Origin: Undaria pinnatifida
Taxonomy: Eukaryota > Sar > Phaeophyceae > Laminariales > Alariaceae
Assembly (NCBI GenBank): GCA_012845835.1
Contig: JABAKD010000010.1
Coordinates: 10,420,311 to 10,484,310, forward strand
Direction of reading: 5' to 3'
DNA: 64,000 nucleotides
Position numbers and translations under genes: made by a program. Each line of letters opens with the position of its first letter. Position 1 is the stretch's first letter. Shown in pieces: positions 46,712 to 57,700 of this stretch. The notes beneath the pieces are model-generated. The model was not told the DNA's origin. It saw only the letters and a list, made by a program, of their open reading frames with translations, and made no database searches.

Positions 46712-47206
46712 GTGCTGCCTATCGAGGATGCAGCAGGTTATCGTCGTCCTGCTTCCGGTCGATTCCTCCCTTCTCATCCACCTCTCACCCTGCCCCCCGA
46801 CACCCTGCCTCCCGCCCTAACAATAGCACAAGACGATAAAGCAAATGCTCCGGCCCGTAAAAAAATCATCGATTACGTGATTGCACAGACCTCTTCCCCC
46901 TCAAGGAAAAAAAAACCGCCTGTTGAGGTTTGCGCCGCCGGAGGACAGACACTAACACGTAGCCCAAGCCCAAAGGCCGAGCCGTCGGTAAAAGCAAGCC
47001 AAAAGCGGCCGCGAGCGTTTGCGTCTAAACCGCGTCAAAACATCACCAATGCACCTCCTATGCGCGTGTTGGTCGCTGCTCTGCCCATGCTCCTCCCTCC
47101 TTGCCTACTCGGTCTGCTCTGCTCTGCTCAGTATTACCGCCCCCCTGCTCTGCGTTCCGGTCCACACTCCTTCCAGCACTCCGCAGGCGTCTATGCGCGA
47201 TACTAA
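46712..47206 (+). CDS. Hypothetical ORF, 164 codons (weak)
   Basis: An open frame after a pyrimidine-rich stretch ending CAG-like CTAG. The middle part is basic and Ser/Pro-rich (ARKKIIDYVIAQ, then SPSRKKKPP), the end hydrophobic. No domain, and it converges tail to tail with the ATPase gene 0.5 kb away. It may be chance. Confidence 0.2.
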   Translation: MLPIEDAAGYRRPASGRFLPSHPPLTLPPDTLPPALTIAQDDKANAPARKKIIDYVIAQTSSPSRKKKPPVEVCAAGGQTLTRSPSPKAEPSVKASQKRPRAFASKPRQNITNAPPMRVLVAALPMLLPPCLLGLLCSAQYYRPPALRSGPHSFQHSAGVYARY

Positions 47207-47696
47207 AAAAAAAAAGAACCCCTTCAGAATTGTACCCAGATTGTAGGCGACAAAGTAATTCAAATTAGACTAGGACTATTTTCGCAGTATGTAGCAAAAA
47301 CGTGGTGGGGATTTCCGTAGCGGCGGTTCAGCCTCGCTCTATTTTCTTTCGCCTCGGCGATCATATTCGCGGCCTATCGCTTCAAACCATATCGTTGTTG
47401 CTGATTTCGTACCCCCCTCCAACAACTCTAAAAAAAGTCTGGTAACCGCAAGGGCTTAATTGAGGACTTGAAGAAAAAAACGAAGGCAAAAAAAAAAAAC
47501 GTGCCCTAAGGCACAAACTGAAAAAATAAAAAAATAAAATGAATAGAATGAAAAAATAACACCATGGGCGCATGCCGCTCATACGATTGCTCATACAACT
47601 CCGACTGGTGGGGCGACGCCACTGCAATAAAACTACTATCCCCACTACTACTACGGTAGGGCAATACGGCGACCCTTCCGCCAACCTTCCGCCCTT
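47207..47696. other. 3' flank of the ATPase gene
   Basis: AT-rich sequence with A runs and no open frame of note; it should hold the 3' untranslated region of the minus-strand gene. No AATAAA signal could be assigned with confidence. Confidence 0.5.
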
Positions 47697-48663
47697 TCAG
47701 GGTAACCGACGGTTAACATAGCTCATCAACACGTCCACCGCCTGAGCCGGCGAGCGCGTCTTTGCCCCCGGCATGCCGCGCCCGCACATGGCCGCGCCGA
47801 GCTCAAGCATCCCCCCCCTCAGGGCCAGCAGCTGTTCCACCGACCAACCGCTCGTTCTCGCCGCGATCAAGCCGTGCGCTTCCAGCAAGCGCACACACGC
47901 TTTCTCGCACGCCAGCTCCGCCCGCTTCTTCTCCGCCTTCTCCGCCTTCCTTATTGCGGCCGCTTTGGCCTTCTCAGCCTCCGCCAAGGCCCTCTCGCGC
48001 GAGGCCCTCGTCGCCGCTGCCTCTGCAGCTGCAGCCGCAGCTGCCGCCGCCACCGCCGCCGCCTCGGCCGCAGCAGCAGCAGCCGCGGCAGCCGCTGCTG
48101 CAGCTGCAATTGCCGATTTTTCTTCCGCTTCTTCCCTGATTCTCGTCGCTTCCTTCGCGGCCTCCAAAGTGTCTGCGGTCTCTTTTTCAAGGAAAACCGA
48201 CGTCGTTGCGGCCGTCGCCGTCGCCGCGGCCTCCGCCGCTGCCATCGCCGAGTCGGGGCTCACAACCTCCGCCCGATCCCCTCCTCCTTCCGTGGCGACC
48301 GTTAAGCCCGTCGGGAATGACGTTGCAAGAGCTTGCTTAGCCGGCATAGGTGTCGTGACACACTGTCCCACGCCCCCTGCATCAGCAAGTCCCGCTGCCG
48401 CCGCGGACAACTTCTCCCCTTCCCCGTCCCCGTCCCCTTTTTCTGCTTCCTGCCCGTTAGCCACTGCATTCTCGATCCCCTCCTCAGAATCGCCTCCCGC
48501 GCTATCGTTGAACATGACTGCGTCTCCGTCTCCGTCGACACCATCGCCCAGCGGGAGGGGCACCGCTCTTGCCAGCTCCTCCGTCTGCTCCGGCTTCTTC
48601 AGTTCCGCCGGCCCCGCCTCCAACCGCATCCCCTCCACCGTTTCTGCCGTCGCACCGCAGCTG

Positions 48664-48698
<35 letters not shown>

Positions 48699-49100
48699 GC
48701 CGTTTGCATCTATGGCACCGTTGGCAACGTCGGGAAACACCAGCACCGCCTCCCCCCCCTCCACCGCCGGGGCGGGTTTTTTTACAAGAGGGGTGGCGGT
48801 AGCTGCAGCGGTGGCGTCCGCCGCAAGGCCACCGTCGGCGGCAGAATCGCTGCCGCTGCTGCCGTCACCACGACCGAAGCCGATGGGCGAGGTGGCGGCC
48901 GGCTCAGCAGCATCGAAACCAGCGACGGCGGCGGCGGTGGGGACTGGTTGCGCAGTGTGGGCGGTCTTCTCCCCCTCGATGCTTTCGCGCGCGTTCTGAC
49001 CTTTGCGCTCGTTGTCCGCCGCGGTCCCGTCCTTCTCTCGGTGGTCTCTCTCTTCCCCCCCCTTGAATAAGACGGCCTTGCTTTTTACGGGCGACCGCGG
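47697..49100 (-). other. Last exon: low-complexity C-terminal tail
   Basis: The 467 codons encode an acidic/Ala-rich tail with a Gln tract (ten or so CAG codons, 48665-48697) and two long Ala tracts with interspersed Glu (48015-48112). A Lys/Glu/Ala helix of coiled-coil type follows, with a last 60-residue segment of normal complexity ([20 protein letters not shown] ... [13 protein letters not shown]). The stop TGA is at 47697-47699. The tail has no counterpart that I recognise in ATAD2 or Yta7. Confidence 0.85.
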
Positions 49101-51745
49101 CTGTGATAGAAGTTTCCATGCCACCAGAAAAGAAGGGGGGGTGAAAGGAAGATGAGGCAGGGGAAGAAGGAGGGGAATTAAATGGAAGGGTGACGGTAGC
49201 AAGGTAGAAGGAGAAGCGAGAGGAAAGGAAAGGAAAGGCAAACGGAAAAATAAAAACAGCTGCATAGCTACGTAGGCGATATCACATCATCGTCAACGCC
49301 AAAAACCTTACAGCTACAGTCATTGCACCTAGCACCCATACAGGTACAGCCGTTTCAGTATCCCTACAGTTACAGCCACCACAACTAGAGCAGCATCCTC
49401 ACAGTACCCGTAGCTCCAGCCGCTCCAGCGACCTTACAGACTAATGATACAGTTACAACCCCTGCAGATACAGCCGCTACAGCACCACAACAGTTACAAC
49501 CGTGACAGCAATTACTGCATTCATGCATATCTTGCAGTGGTTCTTTCTCTCACCTGGCGAGCGGAACGCTTCGGCGACTGCACTACCTCAACCTCCGCCT
49601 GGGTGCCCTGTTCCAGGAGCTTCCCGTTGTCACCTAGCTGCACCAGCTTTCCGTCCTGGGATGGAGTGGAGTGGGGTGAGGTGGAGTGGAGTGGAGTGGG
49701 GTGCGGTGAGTCGGGGTACAAAAGGCTGGGGCAGGGGGGGGCAACGAGGGCGGCAAGAGGCAAGAGGCCAGGGGCAAGGGGGACACGGTATGCATATACG
49801 GTGGTGTCAACGGGGAGCGCACGCAGCAATTAACCCGCGACGTCGGCACACGAAAGACCACAGAGCCGCACGTGACTCCTGCATCACTTATGCACAGCAG
49901 GCAAGCGCGAGATACACGTGCTTCTGCTACTTGTGCACCGACACAATTTATGTAGGTGAACCCCCCTCCCCCTTCCCAAACCAACGCAACGTCGGAACCA
50001 CCGCCTACCCGGCAAACGCCCCCCTCCCTCCCCAAACCGCCAAAGAAACTCACCGAGCTGGCCGACCTCCTCGACGCCCTCTTGCTCCGCTCCCCTGAGC
50101 CGCCCCCCCCTCCTCCGACGCCACCATATATATCGACGATGACGCTTTCCGACGTGTAGTTCGGAGACGATCGATCACTCGGCGTCGTTCCCGCCGCCCC
50201 CGCCGCCGCTGCTGCTGCTGCTGCAGTCGCGGAACGGCCTTGATTGCCGCTACCGGCTACCGCTTCCTTACCTCCGGCGGGGCTCCTCGATCGGGCGCCG
50301 CCGCCGCGAGAGCGTCGCCGCGTCGCGATGGCCTTGCACTTACCCTCCAAGTCGTAACCTAAGCGGCTCACGCAACTGGCGACAAACAGAAAAATCGCGC
50401 CAAAGGTAGAGGAAGTGATCGGCAGAATGGGTTGGGTCGGGTTGGATTGGGTTAGGTTGGGTTGGTTGGGGTGGGGCGGGGTGGAGTGGGGTGAGGCGTT
50501 GTGTGGTGCGCCAATTTGTAGTTGGGCGCATCAACGAAACTCGAAACGTGCGCCGGCAAATCAGTCCGCTCTCGCGCTAGCAAGCCAAGCAGGGGAATCA
50601 AAGCAACCCCTTCCACCGGGACCCCTTCTTTCCACTCACTCTTGCAGGAAGGATAGGGCAGCGTCCCTCAAGAAGCACGCCATGTCCACCCCAGCCGCCG
50701 CCCGCCCAAGCTGAGCGGTAACCCTGTCCACGTCCATCAACGCCCGCCTCACCGCATCACTCCGCACCACCCCCGACAAGCTCCCCGCCCCTCCCCCTCC
50801 TCCAGCAACACTCGTCGCAGAAGCAGCCCCTGCCGCCGCCCCTCCCGCTGTCGCTTCCCCATCTTCCGGTGGGACACCGTCGGCCAAGGACAAGGCTTTG
50901 GCTCGGGCCTCAGCGTGGGCGAGGTTCGCCTTAAGCATGTCCCGGACCTCTTTTGCCTCCTGGGCCATGAGCTTAAGGTCATCCTCGAAGTCGTCAAGGG
51001 TCACGTACTCTTCCGCGTTAAGCTATGATTCCGAAAACAGAAACAAAAAAAATGCGAGGGAAAAGAGATAGTGTCGGAATATACGATGTATTCAGACAAA
51101 AAGAAAAGAAACAAAATAGGGTGGTTAAAAAACGAGCCAAAACACGCGAAAAAAAAGGAGTATCAGAACATAAGATACATTCAGACACAAAAAGAAAAAA
51201 ACAAAGAGGGCGGAAAAGAAACAAAATCAAAAAGACATCTTCGTAGACGAGTATGTGATGCTTGGCATTTTTCTATGTAAACAGGAGAGGTTCGTACTCG
51301 CATCGTGTACGGCGGTTCCGTACCGCTACGTGTCAAGTTTGGTCTCTGAGTTATCTCACCTTGTCCCGGATGAAACACGCGAAAAAAAAGGAGTATCAGA
51401 ACATAAGATACATTCAGACACAAAAAGAAAAAAACAAAGAGGGCGGAAAAGAAACAAAATCAAAAAGACATCTTCGTAGACGAGTATGTGATGCTTGGCA
51501 TTTTTCTATGTAAACAGGAGAGGTTCGTACTCGCATCGTGTACGGCGGTTCCGTACCGCTACGTCTCAAGTTTGGTCTCTGAGTTATCTCACCTTGTCCC
51601 GAATGCCGTCGAGATCCATGTATTCCCCCTCGTACTGTGTGTTCACCGACCGAGGAAAAAAAGGAAAGCGAGCGGACAGCGGCATCAGCGGCGGTTGCAG
51701 GGGCAACGAACGGCGGTGACGAACAGAAAAACACCAGGGCAACAA

Positions 51746-51777
<32 letters not shown>

Positions 51778-54700
51778 GCAGCAACAGCAACAGCAGCAAC
51801 AACAACAACAACAACAACAACAACACAAATTAGCAGCACTAACCGCGATAATATCAACAGACAGCATAATCAAACACCAACAGCAGCCCCAACAACCCCA
51901 ACAACACCAACCCCTACACCACCACCAACACAGACAACAACCGCAACAGAACTATAACGCGCAGACTTGAAAACCCGTGTGAACATAAAAGACGACGACA
52001 CTCGGGACGTACGTGAGTACGTGCATATGCGCCTACCAGGTATGTACGCAAATGGCCGCGTTTGAGAGTGGGAGGGGGGGGGGGGGGGGGGCGGGGGCAG
52101 CTGTGACTCACATCGCCGATCTGCTTGAACATGGAAAACCTCTTATCCTTGCGCAGTTCGCTCAGCACCTGCGAGGCAAAAGCAAACAAATCAGGAACAC
52201 GAAATAAAAGGGCCAACAGTGTTAAAGAAAAGGAAAATCGAGAGATCCCGTAGTTACCGGTAGATGCTCCTTGACAAAGCTAATACGAACGTGCACCGAC
52301 CATAACCGACATTGCGGTTGAAGTGGTTACACCGCATGTTGGAGTTGTGGGCAGCTTTCGAGGTTGTTTTGTTACCGTACGGGGTGTATGTTACCGTACA
52401 TGTTGTTTCAGCGCGGCGAGACCCGTCACAATCCAACAAAAAACAGTGCGGGCACGAACACGTCCCACAAAAAAGAGACGGCAGAGAGAGATCACCTCCT
52501 CATGTAACGGCCTTTCAGGCAGAGATACGCATGATCCATACGATACTATCTGCACGATCAAGACCACGTTTGGCCGAGTGAAATATGTATGAAACGGCTC
52601 TTGCACCCGTGCTTCCCTGCTGATGCGGCTCTTGCATAGCATTTCACACCGTCGGGAATAGTTGGGTTGGGTTGGGTTGCCCTGGGTCGGGTCGGGTCGG
52701 ATGGGGTTAGGTTGGATTGGGATCCAAAGGTAGAAGCGACAAAAACGTAGCTGCAACCATCTGCAGGGTTGTCTGTGACTGCTGTAAATATCAATACGTA
52801 CAGGTTGAACATAGGGGGTGGGTAGATGGGGCAATAAATATGCATCACATAATAGAGGCGCCTCGGCAAGCTTGTCTGCGATGAAGAGAAGGGGACGCGC
52901 TCCTCAACGACATCGTTGGGCGTGGCCTTCTCAGGCCTCACCTCGCGAATGCAAATGCGGAGTTCCCTGAGGTGGTGCTCGTCCTGCTTGCGTACGGACT
53001 CTTCCTCGGGCTCCTCCCGACGCTCCTCCTGAAGAAAAAGGAACAGGGGGTGGAGGGGGGAAAGATGGGTTGCATGCAGCAGGGGGGCTGGAAATAAAAA
53101 ATGGTAGCCGCTGTTTCATGTTGAACCAGCACTCAACAATAACCGCAACACACCAACATAGAAACAAACACCAAACCACGTAATTACCTAACGAAAAACA
53201 AGCAAATCACCTGTATCACTAGAGGCGGTGGCGCAAGCGGCAGCGGCGGCGGGGGCGCCTTCTTCTTCCGTCCCCCCTTGCCCCCGCGCGAGCAAAACGC
53301 CTTCCGCAGGGTGGCAGACAGCGTCGATAACATCTCTGCAGGGTATTGAAACGTGGGACGAGGGGAAAAACAAAGTACAGAGTCAAGAATAATGAACACA
53401 AACAAGAACAAAATAACCCAAGAAAAAAAGAAAAACAACAATATTTGTAAGAACAAAGGAAAAAGAACAAATATTCAAAATAACAATATTGATCTACTAA
53501 GAACAAACAAAAAAATAACAACGGCCTTAAGGACAAGCACAATAATGGAGAACTAGAAATACAGCTCACAAGCTCCAAACCAATGACCGAACACAGGCGG
53601 GAGGACAATGTGGCGGGACGAGACAAAGCGACCAGTATGGCACGGGCCGAGGCGGGACCGAAAAACACTAAAGAGGGGGGTCGAAACGAACCCCCACCCC
53701 CCTTTCATCGTATTACAAATTACCGCTTGTCTAGTTTAAAAAAGAAATGCTGCCCTCCTTCCCCTTGCCACCTCTCCCGACCGAAAAACATGATACCGCA
53801 AGCCCCCCCCTCACCCTACCCCCCTCCCTCCCTCCCACCCTCACCCGTGACGAATTGCGCTCGCTGCTCGTCATCGCTGAGGCGCATCTCTATAGCCCCG
53901 TTCCAACCGGGTCGCTCCTCCTCCTCCCCGCCCCCACCGCCGCCGCCATCCCCTAGCAGGGCGCTCATGAGTTGCTTGCCGGAGCGCGAGCCCCCCCGGT
54001 GGCCAAACGCCTCGGTTCCGTTCACGTCGAATCCCAGTGCGCCCGCCGCCTCCCTGTCGTCGGATTTCGTTTCCCAGGTGCTGACCACCAGAATCGGCCA
54101 TGTATCCGGTATGTCCTCCAGCAAATTGACCAGCAGAGTCCTGGGAGTTGCACGAGGGGGGGCGCGTCGCACGAGAGAAGGGGGACCACGTCGAGATGTT
54201 AACCCTTGGTCAACTCCATAAATAGTCTATCATAGTGCCAAGAAATGTGTTCCCATGTGGGGAGTGCAGATGCTGAGAGGGTTAATTCATGGCAAGTGAC
54301 GCGATACGGAGAGAAAAGAAGGGCGAAAATACATGAGTGGGACGTTCCGTGTTTTCGAGCAGAACGTCCTGTGCATGCGGAGAACTACATGCGCGATTAC
54401 TCGTTGGCATCGCTTGAAGGGGGGTGTTTGATGTGGAACGGCGTGCGATCGACTACAGTGAAACGGGCAGCAGCGGCAGCAGCAACCGCAGCAGCAACCT
54501 CAGGAGCGGCAGCAGTAGAACACGCAATAACAACGCAACAACACCAGCACCCAACGCCGATACCACTGCCACCGTAGGGTTATTGGCATTGGCCACTGTG
54601 ACACCAACAGCACCGACATAACCAACAGCGCCAACACCAATGCCAGCACTAACGACCAAGCCTACTGATACCACCATCAGCACCTACGTCAATGCCAACA

Positions 54701-57700
54701 CCTGCAACACCAATAATTACAACATCAACATTGAACATTGACACTATTGCTGTAGCAGTACCAGCAAAAGTTGCGGCAGCAAAAACCACAAAAAATACCG
54801 ACGACACAGACGCGGTGGTGTGCCAAACCTGGGCGACACAAACACCAACGCCAACACCACCAACACCATCAACACCAACACCACCACCACCTTCAAAACA
54901 AAAAACTAGGCCACATCTCATGGCAGCGGTGTACAGAAAACACACCTTAGGTGCGGGTGAACCGCCGCGTCCTCGCCGTCCCACCACTGGTGTGCCCCCG
55001 GCAGATAAAGAACGCTGGGAACGTTACGCCTCGCCTCCACAAAACGGGAAACCTGATGTGTTGATGTCCCATAACCGGGGAGTGGTGAGGGGAGCCGGGG
55101 GTGGATAACGCGTCAGAGGAGACGCCAGGAGACAGACTCGGATGCATCTGTATTTACATCTGCATCTGCTCTGAAGCTACATCTGAAGCTGCATCTTCAT
55201 CTCAATCTTCACCTGCGTCCACATCTGTACCTGCATCTACGCCCGTCCATATGCATCCACATCCTCAACTGCATTTATGTCTACATCTGCTTCTGCTGCA
55301 TTCACAGATACATCCTCAACCCTGCACCTACATCTACAATCTCCACCTCCACCCACACTTGTATTAGCGTCCACATCCGCATCCTCATCCGCGTCTTTAC
55401 CTGCATCTACACCTACACCTACATCTACATCCACATCTTCTCCACATCCGCACCTACATCCCCACCCGCATCTCCATCTCCGTTCGCATCTCCACCTGCA
55501 CCCACATCTGCATCTGCATCTGCATCTACACTCACACCCACATCTACATCCGCATGCAAATCTACATCTAACTCCGCTTTTACATCTACACCTACACTCG
55601 CATGCCCAACTACATCGGTATCTACACCTGCATCCACAGCTGCATCGGCACCTACATCCACATCTTCGTCTACATCCACGTCTACATCTACGTCCACATC
55701 TACACCCGCATCTAAATCTACATCTTCCTCACATCTGCATCTACACTCTGCACATCTATATCTGCATATCATGTGTAGCGTCAGCGCAAAACGTACCAGT
55801 GCCGCCTCCGCAGTTCTGGAGGGGTCCCCGTGCAGGCTGTGGAGCGCGAGAGAGTGAACCGGAACGCCGTCCAAGGTGTGGAGAGCCGCCGCCGCCAGCT
55901 GGCTTTGCCCGCATCTGCAAAAACAGCCCGGAGACCACACCGAACATCAAGCAGAACACACAAGCACACGCACAAGCAAAACCATAAGAAAATCAACAAC
56001 AGCAACAGCAACAACAACAACAGTAAACAAACGCGCAAGCACAAGCGCACAGACACAAGTACAAGCAAGACGGCAAACTGACAAGCACAAAAACACATAC
56101 CTAAAACAAGCGCAAGCACAGCCAAAAACACATCTCAGAAACATCACGCTCAAATCCAAAAGCATCACGCCCTCTCACCCGGGAGGACCGTACAGCGCGA
56201 GCCGGGGTCGGTGGACCCATGCCGATCCAATCCCCACCTCCCCTCCCACGCCGCCACCTACACCGCCGCCGATGCTGCCATTACCAACGTCAACCGAGGG
56301 GATCATGCCATTGCGCCCTGAGCCTGTCACCGGCAACGGCGTATGATATCCAGCGGAGTGCACGAGCAAAACGGTGAAGGGTAGGGGTTGCGGTAACGGC
56401 ACGGGCATGCGTACAGCGTAGGGATAGGGATAGGGTGGGAGGGGGGAGGGACGATTCTGCCGCTGATACTTTTGACATTTTAACAGTCTGATAAAGTGAT
56501 AAAACGAACCCGTAACCCCCCCACCCCCAATCGTGGTAAGTAAGAGCCTAGACTGCCGGCACGGTCGCAGCCGTGGTAGAGTGCCGACAGGAGGCCAAAC
56601 CCATGCACGGATCACTGACATAGAGGTCAGGATTATGGTTCCCCAGTGTTATACATAGAATGCGGGAATATTACATGTGGCGTTAACGCCGGCGCAGATG
56701 ACCACCAACCTCCAGACCCATTTGCGGGCGGCGGGCACGGAGGACATAAAGCGGTACACCATGCGCCCTCCCGGTTGGGAGGGGCAGCGAGCCATAAGAT
56801 GGACCGTACGGCCATGGGCATTTTTATGGGGTACGTGGGGTGACAGTCCGCAACCGTCGCACACACACAGACACATAGGGTTAACAGCATCCGCCGCCGT
56901 GGCGGGAGCGAAGCGTTCTCGCCAAACGGCGTTCATAGAGAGGGATCTCCTGCAGACTGTCCGCAAAGTTTGCACGTTTGCACACAGCGTGTGCACGGGA
57001 CTATCGAAGCCGGATCTACCAGGGGTCAAGGTACTATACAAGTTTGGGTATCATAAGGACGACAAGAAACCCGAAGGAAGGATGCTAACAAGAGGCGAAT
57101 GAACTGCGTCTGAGAGTAGGGCAAAGGGGTAACAAGTATGGGTGTGATCTCATGCCGCAGCAGAGAGGCCTCATTGATCCCAAACTATATACGAGTTAAA
57201 GCGTCGGCGAAATGTTACAGCAGTAACCTTGGAGCAAAACCCGGGGACGGAATAAGGCCGTCCCCGGGGTGGGAGAAAAGCCTGATAGTTGTACAGATAA
57301 AGCAAGACGATCCCACTTGCATCGCCGGCTCCCGTGCAGCAGCTAGAGAGAGTAGGACGCGGTTAGGGAAAACAGACCTCCCGCCCACCCATCATTGTGC
57401 GCGAGACACGCCGACAACGGCATCAATTTTATTGTGTAGTGTTTATTTTACCGGGGTAACTACTCTCTGCGACGAGGTGCCGCGTTGATTACCATCGAAT
57501 CAACGCGGGGGTAGTAGCCCTGGGTGAGTCTCCGGCTGATCGCAGCAGAGAGGCCTCATTGATCCCAAACTATACACTTCGTACGAGTTGAAGCGTCGGC
57601 GAAATGTTACAGCAATAACCCCCCCATCCCCAATGACCTTCACCACCACCACCACCACCATCACCACAACCTCCACCGCTACCGAGTTTATCGTTGACAT

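Larger units (their letters stand above)
50640..53028 (-). other. Bromodomain-region exons, shortened ZA loop
   Basis: Exon 52942-53028 gives [15 protein letters not shown] and [12 protein letters not shown]; 52112-52168 gives [19 protein letters not shown] (helix Z end). The 42-bp exon 51593-51634 gives [14 protein letters not shown]; 50640-51022 gives [20 protein letters not shown] and a coiled helical continuation. The loop between FKQIGD and MDL is only four residues, against about 13 in ATAD2. The asparagine that normally contacts acetyl-lysine after helix B is not found (AQEAKEVRD). Confidence 0.75.

Noticed and set aside
47773-48999. 408-codon plus open frame opposite the last exon of the ATPase gene
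   Set aside because: It is the antisense of Ala/Gln-rich coding sequence; the minus frame joins in phase with upstream exons of a recognised gene.
49634-50371. 245-codon minus frame read as a single gene
   Set aside because: Only 50054-50375 of it is exon; the remainder is intron read-through after the donor at 50053.
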